64,000 bases of DNA from Halorhabdus tiamatea SARL4B (GTDB taxonomy: Archaea; Halobacteriota; Halobacteria; Halobacteriales; Haloarculaceae): contig NC_021921.1 in NCBI RefSeq assembly GCF_000470655.1, positions 1,984,001-2,048,000 on the forward strand. Reading direction: 5' to 3'. The notes under the pieces were generated by a model. It was given only the letters and a program-made list of their open reading frames with translations. It was not told where the DNA came from and did not search any database. The translations under genes were made by a program, and so were the position numbers. This document shows, piece after piece, positions 15,708 to 24,803 of this stretch; position 1 is the first letter of the stretch, and each line of letters opens with the position of its first letter.

Positions 15708-18023
15708 GTGGACGACGTCCTCCCCTGGCTCCGTGATCGCCCCTACTACGAGGGACAGATCGTCGACGAGCGACGCCTTCCCGGCCGCGAAGCGACCGAC
15801 GCCGATCTGGACGTTTCCGATCGCCTCGCCGCAGCACTTTCGAGCGATGGCGTCGACCGCTTCTACCGCCATCAGGCCGAGGCGATCGAGGCGGTCCGGG
15901 ACGGCGAGAACGTCGTCCTGGCGACGCCGACCGCCAGCGGGAAGAGCCTCGCCTACACCGTCCCCGCCTTCGAGCGGGCGATGGACCACGTGGGGACGAC
16001 GCTGTACATCGCGCCGCAGGTCGCACTCATCAACGACCAGGCCGAGACGCTCTCCGATCTCGCTCACAGCCTCGGCTTTGGCTCGCGGGTGACCGTCGAT
16101 CGCTACACCGGCCGGCTCTCCCAGTCCGAGAAAGAGACCGTCCGGGAGCGCCAGCCGACGGTCCTGCTCACGACGCCGGACATGCTCCACTACGGGATCA
16201 TGCCCCACGCCCACCGGCTCTGGGACTGGTTCTTCGAACGCTTAGAGACGATCGTCGTCGACGAGGTCCACGCCTATCGTGGCGTCTTCGGCAGCCACGT
16301 CTCGCTGGTGTTGCGACGGCTCAACAGGCTCGCCGAGCGATTTGACGCCGATCCACAGTACGTCTGCTGTTCGGCGACGATCGGCAACCCGGTCGAGCAC
16401 GCCGCGACCGTCACCAACCAGCCCGAGGCGTCGTTTCGGCTGCTCACCGAAGACGACAGCGCGACCGGCCCCCGGCAGTGGGTGGTCTGGAACCCGCCGG
16501 AGAAACGCGGCGGGGGCGGCCAGGGCCGCCGGCGCTCCCATCACGTCGAAACCGAGCGGCTGTTCGCCGATCTGGTTCAGCGCGGGTTGCAGACGGTCGT
16601 GTTCACCGGTTCCCGGCAGGTGGCCGAGCGCTACGCGACTGAAAGTGGCCGGAAACTCCGCGAGCGCGGCGAGGGTGAACTGGCGACGAAGATCGGCGCG
16701 TATCAGGCCGCGCTGACGAGCGATCGCCGCCGGGAACTGGAGGCGGGGCTCCACGACGGCTCGATCCGGGGCGTCTGGAGCACCAGCGCGCTCGAACTCG
16801 GGGTGGACGTCGGCGGGCTGGACGCGGTCATTCTGGATGGCTACCCGGGCACGCGCATGGAGACCTTCCAGCGGGCGGGGCGGGCAGGCCGGGGCGAGGA
16901 CCCTGCCCTGGTCGCGCTCGTGACCGGCGAGGACCAGCTCGACCAGTACGTCGCCCGCCACCCCGAATCGCTGTTCGACCGCGCGCCCGAGCAGGCCCTG
17001 ACCAACCCCGCAAACGACCAGATCCTGCCGGCCCACGTCCGGTCGGCCGCCCGCGAGAACTGGCTGTCGCCGGACGACGACCGCCACTTCGGGCCGACCT
17101 TCCCGGACGTGGTGGCCGATCTGGAGGCGGCCGGAGATCTCGAACGGCGGGCAACCGACGCCGGAATCCGGTGGCTCGACGACGGCGGCGGCAGTCCAGC
17201 CCACGAGACGAGTCTCCGGAGCGCCGACGACCGGGAGATCAAACTGCGGGAGCGTGGTTCGAACGACGTGATCGCGTCGCTGCCGTTCGGCGACGCACTG
17301 CGTGACGCCCATCCGGGGGCGATCTACCACCACCAGGGGACGAAATACGAGGTCGTGGAGCTGGATCTGAGCCACGACGTGGCGACGCTCGATCGGACGT
17401 ACGCCGATCAATATACGCGTGTCCTTCACGAGAAGACGATCACCGTCGAGGAGGATCTCCGGGAGAAACCATTCCCCGGTCGGGCGGACGTACCGGTCCG
17501 GTTCGCCGAAGTGACCATGCGCAAGCAGATCACTGGCTTCGAGCGCCACGACGCCCGCTCGGGGGAGGCGATCAGCCGGGAGTCCCTTGACGTTCCCGAG
17601 ACCAGCCTGCGGACGCGGGCACTGTACTACGCGCTGGACCCGGACCTGGAGGAGGAACTACGGGCAAACGGCGACTTCCCGGGCGGGATCCATGCCGCCG
17701 AGCACGCCATGATCGCGACGATGCCACTGTCCTTTCTGTGTGATCGCCGCGACATCGGGGGGGTGTCGACGCCCCATCACCCACACACCGACCGGAGTAC
17801 GATCTTCATCTACGACGGGTATCCCGGCGGCGTCGGCATCGCGCGAGCGGGTTACGAGGCGATCGGCGAGCTGGCGGCGACGACGTACGAGCTCGTCGCC
17901 GATTGTGACTGCGAAGACGGCTGTCCGGCCTGTGTCCAGTCACCGCACTGTGGCAACGCCAACGACCCGCTGGATAAGGCCCTCTCGATCGAATTGCTCG
18001 ACGCGCTGGTCGCGGAAAGCTGA
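15708..18023 (+). CDS. DEAD/DEAH-box helicase with DUF1998 (Hrq1/MrfA-like)
   Basis: A 771-residue superfamily 2 helicase starting at GTG 15708. Visible motifs are Walker A ATPTASGKS at about 80-88, motif II DEVH, motif III SATIGN and motif VI QRAGRAGRG. The C-terminal DUF1998 domain has a four-cysteine zinc site in CDCEDGCPACVQSPHCGN. This architecture matches Hrq1/MrfA proteins, 3'-5' DNA helicases linked to DNA crosslink or mitomycin repair in bacteria and yeast. The exact role in haloarchaea is not established. Confidence 0.9.
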   Translation: MDDVLPWLRDRPYYEGQIVDERRLPGREATDADLDVSDRLAAALSSDGVDRFYRHQAEAIEAVRDGENVVLATPTASGKSLAYTVPAFERAMDHVGTTLYIAPQVALINDQAETLSDLAHSLGFGSRVTVDRYTGRLSQSEKETVRERQPTVLLTTPDMLHYGIMPHAHRLWDWFFERLETIVVDEVHAYRGVFGSHVSLVLRRLNRLAERFDADPQYVCCSATIGNPVEHAATVTNQPEASFRLLTEDDSATGPRQWVVWNPPEKRGGGGQGRRRSHHVETERLFADLVQRGLQTVVFTGSRQVAERYATESGRKLRERGEGELATKIGAYQAALTSDRRRELEAGLHDGSIRGVWSTSALELGVDVGGLDAVILDGYPGTRMETFQRAGRAGRGEDPALVALVTGEDQLDQYVARHPESLFDRAPEQALTNPANDQILPAHVRSAARENWLSPDDDRHFGPTFPDVVADLEAAGDLERRATDAGIRWLDDGGGSPAHETSLRSADDREIKLRERGSNDVIASLPFGDALRDAHPGAIYHHQGTKYEVVELDLSHDVATLDRTYADQYTRVLHEKTITVEEDLREKPFPGRADVPVRFAEVTMRKQITGFERHDARSGEAISRESLDVPETSLRTRALYYALDPDLEEELRANGDFPGGIHAAEHAMIATMPLSFLCDRRDIGGVSTPHHPHTDRSTIFIYDGYPGGVGIARAGYEAIGELAATTYELVADCDCEDGCPACVQSPHCGNANDPLDKALSIELLDALVAES

Positions 18024-18069
18024 CCCGGGCTGGCGTAGTTCCAAGTGGCTGGATCACGTAGCTCAGCGT

Positions 18070-18234
18070 ATGTCGATCGGCAACTCCTCGAAGAACCTCG
18101 AGTGTCGGTGTACCCGGTGTCAGTACAACAACAACGGCAGTTGCGGCTACCAGGGCCGGGTCCTGATCGACCAGAACGGCGAGTGTACGGTCATGGAGGA
18201 GGGCTTTGGCGGCGACCGCGGTCCCTTCGGGTGA
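18070..18234 (+). CDS. Small cysteine-rich protein (DUF1540-like)
   Basis: A 54-residue protein, 46 bp behind the helicase gene. Cysteines at 12, 14, 17, 25 and 39 are arranged as CRCTRCQYNNNGSC followed by VLIDQNGEC, which matches the metal-binding DUF1540 pattern. It probably binds zinc. Function is unknown. Co-transcription with the helicase is possible. Confidence 0.7.
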   Translation: MSIGNSSKNLECRCTRCQYNNNGSCGYQGRVLIDQNGECTVMEEGFGGDRGPFG

Positions 18235-18542
18235 GTACGTACCAGGAGCGGCTGTCACCCCCAACACGGATCGAGCAGGCGTCGGGAGCAGTCCATCATC
18301 GACCCGCGTCTCGCAGTAAAAAGCAGCCTCGATGGCCAAGCACAAGTTACGTTATTGATACGAACGAACACATTCAGGCTGGAGCAGAGCCAGTGGGTGC
18401 CCGGTGTACCCCTCAACCAAAGCGTGTCCACTGGCTCTCCATCCCGGACGACGGACCCACCATTCCGCGGCGCTCCCAACCGGGTCTACCGCTGTCATCC
18501 GTCGTCGGGATCCCCGTCTCCAGCGTTTTCCCGTCGAGACGG
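18235..18542. other. 308-bp intergenic region with a hairpin
   Basis: No credible gene. A 10-bp perfect inverted repeat, gagccagtgg (18387-18396) and ccactggctc (18428-18437), lies between two convergent genes and could act as a terminator-like structure. The rest shows nothing recognisable. Confidence 0.4.
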
Positions 18543-19196
18543 TCAGTCGCTTTCGGCGGCCAACAGCGTGTTCTCGACGAGCGTCGAGATGCCCCGACGG
18601 AGCCGTTCGGTGGCCGCCTGATCCGAGATGTCGAACTCCGCGGCGAGTTCCTTCGTCGAGATCGTTCGCGGCAACGAGTAGTAGCCGGACTCGACGGCGT
18701 GGGTGAGCGTCTCCCGTTGGACTGCCGTGAGGCCGTACCACGGCCCGGCGTCGGGTTTCGTTGGATTGTATATCTTCTCGACGGACACCGGGACGTCTGC
18801 GTCGATGTAGTACTCCTGGAACGCCGAGAGTGCGTCGTGGGTGGGAAAGCGGAGTTCGATCTGCCACCGATCGGCGCTCCCGGTCGCGCCGAGCAATGCC
18901 GCCCCCCGATCTGTGAACTCCCTGAACAGCGAGTCGTCGGGCGGTTCCCACTCCAGAGCGTACAGCGTCTCCTCGTCGTGGGTGTCGACCGGCCGGATGG
19001 CACTGACCGAATCGTGCTCGCGGACCGACCGCTCGAAGGAGCGCCGCGCGCCGTCAGTGATGCGAACGAACGGGGTCGGCGTGCTCCCCAGCGGCACCAT
19101 CGTTTCGAGTGTGACCTGTGTGGCCCCTTCGACCCGGAGGATCTGCCCCAACTCGAATGCCTCCGAAGGGATCGTTAGCTCGACGATGACACTCAT
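18543..19196 (-). CDS. Bat-type transcriptional regulator (HTH_10)
   Basis: A 217-residue protein of the bacterioopsin-activator family. The N-terminal 150 residues form the GAF/Bat-like beta-rich region (MSVIVELTIPSEAFELGQIL). The C-terminal HTH_10 starts at LTAVQRETLTHAVESGYYSL and contains STKELAAEFDISDQAATERL as the helix-turn-helix. Haloarchaea have many such regulators, most with unknown signals and targets. No target is evident from the neighbours. Confidence 0.88.
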   Translation of the reverse strand: MSVIVELTIPSEAFELGQILRVEGATQVTLETMVPLGSTPTPFVRITDGARRSFERSVREHDSVSAIRPVDTHDEETLYALEWEPPDDSLFREFTDRGAALLGATGSADRWQIELRFPTHDALSAFQEYYIDADVPVSVEKIYNPTKPDAGPWYGLTAVQRETLTHAVESGYYSLPRTISTKELAAEFDISDQAATERLRRGISTLVENTLLAAESD

Positions 19197-19432
19197 GAGA
19201 TATGCAGGGCTTCACCGGCAATACCGTTAAAGCCTCCCCGGTAACGACGTGCTCGCGGCCGTTCAGGCATGATCTACCATGCTTTTCGGTAGCCCTATCC
19301 CACCAGGGAGTCTACCCGAAAGGACAGTGGCGCTGGGAGAACCCACCAGCCAGGCGACGATCCATCGTATCGACCGGTCGCGGCGTCGTCGACCCGAAGC
19401 GGTCGGCGGCTTGCTGTGTTCTGTCCCCGATC

Positions 19433-19624
19433 ATGACACTCGATCTTCCCGACGACGAACTGGCGAGTAGCGAGGAATTCGAGCGGACGCTCGGACGGGT
19501 ACTGCTCTCGGCACTCGCCGGCGACACCGACCCACGTGGGTCCTGGGTGTATCGGACTGACGGGGGTGGGCCGGACCTGGAGGTCATGGTGGTCGAACTC
19601 GAAGACCAAAGCGGCGACGATTAG
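19433..19624 (+). CDS. Small acidic hypothetical protein
   Basis: A 63-residue protein started at MTLDLPDDELASSEEF; the frame is open upstream but non-acidic there. The C-terminus contains the short core GSWVYRTDGGGPDLEVMVVEL. It resembles small conserved haloarchaeal proteins of unknown function. No motif is recognised. Confidence 0.6.
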   Translation: MTLDLPDDELASSEEFERTLGRVLLSALAGDTDPRGSWVYRTDGGGPDLEVMVVELEDQSGDD

Positions 19625-19779
19625 GCGTTTGGATTGTCGGGCGTCCACGCGGCCACGCCACAGTTCCACCACCGCCTGGACGTCAAAAGCTGCCCGAATT
19701 CGACGTTCTGGATGGAGGCGAGCGCGACGGGCGTCGACCGTGATCGTTTAAGTTCCGTGCGCCCCGACCGGGAGACAGA

Positions 19780-20601
19780 ATGCCTGTCCAGAGCGACTTC
19801 GACGTGGCGGACGAGGTGTGCGTGATCACCGGCGGTGCGGGCGTGCTGTGTTCGGCGATGGCACGCGCGCTCGGCGAGCAGGGCGCGACGGTCGTCGTGA
19901 TCGACATCGACGAGGACGGACTCGCCGAGGTCGCCGCGAATCTCGACGACGTCGACGCCGAGTACATGACCCTGGAAGCGTCGGTGCTCGACCGGGCGGA
20001 ACTCGAGGCGGCCGCGGAGACTGTCGTCGACAAATACGGCCGGATCGACGTGTTGATCAACGGCGCTGGCGGCAACAGCCCGGAGGCGACCACCGACGAG
20101 TCGACGGACTTCTTCGGCCTCGACGCCGCGGGTGTCGAGAACGTGTTCAACCTCAACTTCCAGGGGACGTTCCTGGCTGCCCAGGCCTTCGGCGAGTACA
20201 TGGCCGAGCAGGGCGAAGGCCACATCCTCAACGTCTCCTCGATGAACGCCTTCACACCGTTGACGAAGATCCCCGCCTATTCGGGGGCGAAGGCCGCCGT
20301 CTCGAACTTCACGGAGTGGCTCGCGGTCGACATGGCCCAGAACCACTCACCAGATATTCGGGTGAACGCGATCGCCCCCGGCTTCCTCCTGACCGAGCAG
20401 AACCGGTATCTCCTGCTCGACGACGAGGGGAACCTGACCGACCGCGGCCAGCAGATCATCGACCACACCCCCCAGGATCGCTTTGGCGATCCCGAGGACT
20501 TGCTCTCGACCGTGCTCTGGCTGATCGCGCCCGGCTCGGCGTTCGTCACCGGGGCCGTCATCCCCATCGACGGCGGCTTTGCGGCGTTCAGTGGGGTTTG
20601 A
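19780..20601 (+). CDS. SDR-family D-mannonate oxidoreductase (fructuronate reductase) homologue
   Basis: A 273-residue short-chain dehydrogenase. The NAD(P)-binding TGGAGVLCSAMA is at about 17-28. Catalytic Ser lies in NVSSMNAF, and Tyr and Lys in PAYSGAKAAVSNF. The stretch INGAGGNSPEATT and the C-terminal AIAPGFLLTEQNRYLL closely follow the SDR-type mannonate oxidoreductases, which interconvert fructuronate and mannonate. Mannonate dehydration gives KDG, so this enzyme could feed the KDG kinase/aldolase encoded at the left of the window. No mannonate dehydratase is seen here. A TATA-like gtttaag lies at 19745, 29-35 bp upstream. Confidence 0.72.
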   Translation: MPVQSDFDVADEVCVITGGAGVLCSAMARALGEQGATVVVIDIDEDGLAEVAANLDDVDAEYMTLEASVLDRAELEAAAETVVDKYGRIDVLINGAGGNSPEATTDESTDFFGLDAAGVENVFNLNFQGTFLAAQAFGEYMAEQGEGHILNVSSMNAFTPLTKIPAYSGAKAAVSNFTEWLAVDMAQNHSPDIRVNAIAPGFLLTEQNRYLLLDDEGNLTDRGQQIIDHTPQDRFGDPEDLLSTVLWLIAPGSAFVTGAVIPIDGGFAAFSGV

Positions 20602-20649
20602 AGAGAAAGATTCAGAGACGGATTCGTCGGAGTGACTTTTACGATGAAA

Positions 20650-20757
20650 GCCCTCACCGGTTCCGGTCCCACGACTTGTTGCGCGCTTCGGGCGCTTTGC
20701 GCCCTGCAGTGCTTACGTCGTCGGGGTTCCCGGAACCGGCTCGCCCTTTCATTCCGC
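20650..20757 (-). repeat. Palindromic repeat element, copy A
   Basis: Read on the minus strand, this contains the blocks tgaaagggcg, cgacgtaagcactg and gaagcgcgcaac, ending in gggctttc. A long stem is formed by ccggttccgg (20657-20666) and ccggaaccgg (20730-20739), with an inner hairpin gggcgctttgcgccc. The same block order occurs on the plus strand at 26435-26549. It occupies most of the gap upstream of the type IIG enzyme gene. Confidence 0.65.
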
Positions 20758-20869
20758 CAGGATTCGGCTGATTAGCAGGGAGAAGTAGGCTTCTTACTCG
20801 GTGCTTATCTGAACACTGCCACTCATCGGTTGCATACTTTTTTGATCGGTCGTCGTGTCGGCATAGTCA

Positions 20870-23800
20870 ATGGCAGACGCCGCGGCTCTTCACGAAACTC
20901 TGCAGGCGATCACAGAACGAACCGATGGCGAGATGAGCGAGCGTGACGTGGAAAACCTCTTTCTCGAACAGGGATTCTACGACGCGCTCGATTACAGGGG
21001 CACGGGAACGGACCTCCGAAGCGAGTTTACCCTGCCCGACGATCGCCGTCCGGACTACCTGACGCTTGATAATAACGAAGCGGTGACGGCCGTCTACGAA
21101 TTCAAAACTACCGGGCGAGAGTTGGCACCACACGAAGACCAACTCTTTCATTACATGGAGTATCTGCGGTCGGAGTACGGCGTATTGACCAACGGAGAGG
21201 AACTGCGTCTCTATCAGTTGGGAGACGATCGGCCCATGCTCACCGTCTCATTAGCGGGTGTGACCGAGAGCCAGGCCCGGGATCTCGTGAGCGCGCTTCA
21301 GAAGCGCGAGTTCGACCTGCGCGATCCCGAGGACGTGAGCGAATTCCTCGAAACGCTCGATCCCATTCCGCTAGATGCAGAGGCGGAACTCGGCCAGGAA
21401 CACTTCTTCGATACGTTCCGACTCGAAGAGGGGAGCCCCTTCGCTAACCTCGTCACGGGCCTGATGGACCTCCTGCACGAACTGCGTGACGAGCAGGAGG
21501 CGAAGTTCGTCAAGGGAGCCTACGACTTCTGGGAGGCGACATATGCCGACGAACCCGACGAGGTCCCGAACTCCTGGGAGCCGTTCATCGACGGGAAGCA
21601 GTCGCTCCGGGATTTCATGTTCTGTCTGGAGAGCGGGCACGCCCTGCTCGCTCGACTGTTGCTGGCGAAGGCCACCGAGGATCACGACTTCTTCGCCGGG
21701 ACAGGCTACGAGGGGATGGACGACTACTTCCGTGGTCTGCAGGGATTCAGTCAGACGATCAATCTAGACGCATTTCCGGTTGCTGCGGACAACCTCATCG
21801 ACGACATGCAGGAACAGCTGGTCGAGGGGCTGTTCCAGGATGACATCTTCGTCTGGTGGACCGACGGCTACGCCGAGCAACTGGCTCGGGGCCACGAGAC
21901 GGGGGCCAACCAGTTCCAAAAAGTGGCGGAAGGTACCGGCAGCATCGAGCGGATCAGCGAGGCGACGCGGGATCGCTTCAGCCGTGCTGTCGCGGAAGTG
22001 TTCTTCAACGTCCTCCGGTTCGACTTCGAGGAGGTAGAGGGCGACCTGCTGGGCGACCTCTATCAGCGCTATTTCGACCCGGAGACCCGCAAAGCTCTCG
22101 GGGAGTTCTACACGCCACAGCCGGTCATCGAATATATTATGGACGGTGTGGGGTACGAGCGCGGCGTCTCAAACGAACGACTCATAGACCCGGCGTGTGG
22201 GTCCGGGACGTTCCTTGTGGAGGCTGTAGAGCGGTATATCGAAGACATAGAGCGATACGAGGACGATCCGGACTGGGAGGAGCACCTGCGGGACCTCTGT
22301 ACCCGTCCGCGGATCGTCGGGCTGGACATCCACCCGTTCGCGGTGTTAATGGCGCAGATCCGCTTCGTGGTTGCTATCCTCCCGGCCTATCGGGAGGCCA
22401 AACAGAAGGCAGAGCGTGAAAACCGCGATTTCACGCTCCGTAGGTTGCCAATCTATCGTACTGACACGCTCCGCAACGAGCGGGAGCTGACGGGCGCAGA
22501 TTTAGGAGAGGATGGAGCGCGGCAGATGACCTTCGACGCGATGACCGAGGACGAACAGGACGTGCGGATTCCCGTTCCGTTGCCGGTCGAAGTGGACGAA
22601 GACGAGGCTGTCGAGACGGAAGACGGCTTTTTGGTCCGCCGGGTGCGGATGCCGCTGTTCGACACGATTCAGTTGGAGACAGGCGTGAACAACTTCGGGG
22701 AGTATTTCGCGGCTCTGCAAGGTGTCTTAGACACCGTCAAGGACCACATGGCGCTGGCCGAGGAGTTCGGCGGCGACTTCGACTGGGAATACAAGAGTGG
22801 GCTGGAGGAGCGCATCAACCAGCACACGTCGCGAGAGTACTCCGGCGTGGAGGAGTTCTTCGCGCCGTACGTGGACGACATGCTGGAGAACGTGGAATAC
22901 CTCAAAAAGGAGCACAACGACGGACGGCTGTTCAAGATGTTCGAGGACACCGTGCTCGCCTTGGTCGTGAAGAATTACATGACCTATGACTACGTCGTGG
23001 GGAATCCGCCCTACGTCCGCGTACAGAATCTCCCCGACAGTCAGAAGGAGATGATGGAGTCGCTGTACGACGCGACAACGGGCAACTACGACATTTACTG
23101 TCCGTTCTACGAGCGGGGCCTCGACTGGCTCCGCGAGGACTCCGGGAAACTCGGATTCATCACGCCGAATCAGTTCATGGTCACAGACTATGGCGAGGGT
23201 CTGCGCGAGGTGCTACTAGATGAGGCGCGCATCGAGGAAGTCTACGACTTCCGCGACTCTGGGGTGTTCGAGGACGCCACCAATTACCCGGCTATAGTGA
23301 TACTTGACGACGAGCCCGATCAAGCCAGCCGTGAGGACAACGAGATTCGCTGCGTGCGGGTGAAGGCCGACACCGATGAGGATCGCGACCGGGAACTCGA
23401 CACGGCCATCATCGAGTCGGTGCGCGAGCATCGCGGCGAGCCGGGCTACTCGGACGAGTTCATCGACGTGTTCGACTTCCCGCAAGGGAAACTCGCGGCG
23501 GACGACTACTGGGCGATGATGCCGCCGGAGGAGTTGCAGGTCTTCGAGAAACTGGAGGACGAACAGGACGCCGTCATCGGAGACGTGACCGATGCCGTCT
23601 TCCAAGGTATTCGAACCAGCGCGAACAAGGTTTACATCGTGGACGTACTTGACGCCGACCGGGTTGAGTCAGATGACTCTGGAGAGACGGTCACAGTAGT
23701 TCCCACCGGAGAGTCCCAAGAGTACGAGATTGAAACGGACCTACTTCGTCCGTTCCTCGAAGGCGATGAGGTCAAACGGTGGCGAGGTGATTGGGGCGGG

Positions 23801-24793
23801 CTTCACGTCGTACATCCCTACTATGCTGAGGAAACTGAAGACGGGGAACTCGAAGCCGGCCTCTACTCACAGGACTACCTCGAAGAAAATCTCCCGCTGA
23901 CGTGGGACTTCTTCCTCGCCCACAAGGAGGAACTCGAGGGTCGTGAAGGAGGTCGAAAGGAAGGCAAAGACGACTGGTACGGGTACATCTATCCGAAGAA
24001 TCTGGGGAAGTTCGAGAATCCGAAGATTGTGCAGGCACACATCGCAACTGACGCGACCTTCATGATTGACGAGCCGGGGACGTGGTACTTTACAACGGCC
24101 TACGGCGTTCTCCTAACTCCCCAATACCGGAACCTCACCGAGGAGATGGCCTGTCAGTTGAACTCGAAGGCGTTGGACTTCTACTTCAAGCACATCACGA
24201 CGGTCAAGATGGGCGGATTTTACGAATACCGCTCGCAGTACGTCGAGAAACTGCCCTGCAAGACCGAAGACAGTGCCGGCGTCTTCGGGACGATGCGCGA
24301 GAAGGCCGGTGGGATTGTGGACACCATCGACCTCGACAGCAAGACCGACCGCTTCCCCGAGGCGTACCTCGGCGACTACGACGGTGAACTCGACAACGTT
24401 ACCTACGAGTGGCAGACGCGCCGATATCCGGTGAGCGCCGACGTGCAGGGCGACGTGGACGGAAACTTCACCGTGCAGGCCGGGCGGTCGGACACGATCA
24501 ACGACCCGGCGATGTATTCCGACGACCGCGAGGCGCGCAAGCAACGCGCCGAGTACGTCCACGCCGCCGTGGACGGGCGCAACGTCAAGAGCGGCGAGGA
24601 GACGACCATTCCGATTCCCCGCAGCGACGAGGGTGTGGTCGAACTGCTCGACCGGCTCGACGCCGACCGCGAAGAAGTCCGCGAGACCGATATCGAGGCA
24701 CTGGAAGCCGAGATCGACGAGGCCGTGTATGATCTGTTCGATCTGACCGAGGAGGAGCGCGAAGTCGTCGAGGAATATCTCGAAGTATTCTGA
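20870..24793 (+). CDS. Type IIG restriction-modification enzyme (fused nuclease, N6-adenine methyltransferase and specificity region)
   Basis: A 1307-residue single-chain enzyme. Residues 1-150 hold a PD-(D/E)XK nuclease site with Asp62 (RRPDYL) and Glu77-x-Lys79 (VYEFK). The methyltransferase has motif I DPACGSGTF near 440 and motif IV NPPY near 712, which signifies adenine-N6 methylation. A target-recognition-like region follows at about 890-1160, and the C-terminus is a helical acidic tail. The fused layout resembles Eco57I/type IIG and also PglX-like enzymes. No BREX partner genes are nearby, so a stand-alone restriction-modification enzyme is more likely. Start at ATG 20870, about 24 bp after a TATA-like tacttttttg. 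Confidence 0.9.
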   Translation: MADAAALHETLQAITERTDGEMSERDVENLFLEQGFYDALDYRGTGTDLRSEFTLPDDRRPDYLTLDNNEAVTAVYEFKTTGRELAPHEDQLFHYMEYLRSEYGVLTNGEELRLYQLGDDRPMLTVSLAGVTESQARDLVSALQKREFDLRDPEDVSEFLETLDPIPLDAEAELGQEHFFDTFRLEEGSPFANLVTGLMDLLHELRDEQEAKFVKGAYDFWEATYADEPDEVPNSWEPFIDGKQSLRDFMFCLESGHALLARLLLAKATEDHDFFAGTGYEGMDDYFRGLQGFSQTINLDAFPVAADNLIDDMQEQLVEGLFQDDIFVWWTDGYAEQLARGHETGANQFQKVAEGTGSIERISEATRDRFSRAVAEVFFNVLRFDFEEVEGDLLGDLYQRYFDPETRKALGEFYTPQPVIEYIMDGVGYERGVSNERLIDPACGSGTFLVEAVERYIEDIERYEDDPDWEEHLRDLCTRPRIVGLDIHPFAVLMAQIRFVVAILPAYREAKQKAERENRDFTLRRLPIYRTDTLRNERELTGADLGEDGARQMTFDAMTEDEQDVRIPVPLPVEVDEDEAVETEDGFLVRRVRMPLFDTIQLETGVNNFGEYFAALQGVLDTVKDHMALAEEFGGDFDWEYKSGLEERINQHTSREYSGVEEFFAPYVDDMLENVEYLKKEHNDGRLFKMFEDTVLALVVKNYMTYDYVVGNPPYVRVQNLPDSQKEMMESLYDATTGNYDIYCPFYERGLDWLREDSGKLGFITPNQFMVTDYGEGLREVLLDEARIEEVYDFRDSGVFEDATNYPAIVILDDEPDQASREDNEIRCVRVKADTDEDRDRELDTAIIESVREHRGEPGYSDEFIDVFDFPQGKLAADDYWAMMPPEELQVFEKLEDEQDAVIGDVTDAVFQGIRTSANKVYIVDVLDADRVESDDSGETVTVVPTGESQEYEIETDLLRPFLEGDEVKRWRGDWGGLHVVHPYYAEETEDGELEAGLYSQDYLEENLPLTWDFFLAHKEELEGREGGRKEGKDDWYGYIYPKNLGKFENPKIVQAHIATDATFMIDEPGTWYFTTAYGVLLTPQYRNLTEEMACQLNSKALDFYFKHITTVKMGGFYEYRSQYVEKLPCKTEDSAGVFGTMREKAGGIVDTIDLDSKTDRFPEAYLGDYDGELDNVTYEWQTRRYPVSADVQGDVDGNFTVQAGRSDTINDPAMYSDDREARKQRAEYVHAAVDGRNVKSGEETTIPIPRSDEGVVELLDRLDADREEVRETDIEALEAEIDEAVYDLFDLTEEEREVVEEYLEVF

Positions 24794-24803
24794 CCAGGCA
24801 CAC

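Noticed and set aside
18235-18542. Several short frames between the DUF1540-like gene and the Bat-type regulator
   Set aside because: They are Arg/Pro/Ser-rich, overlap each other on both strands, and show no start signals.
20870-24793. BREX system methyltransferase (PglX)
   Set aside because: The methyltransferase is PglX-like, but no brxA, brxB, brxC, pglZ or brxL genes are nearby, and the chain has its own nuclease motif at the N-terminus.
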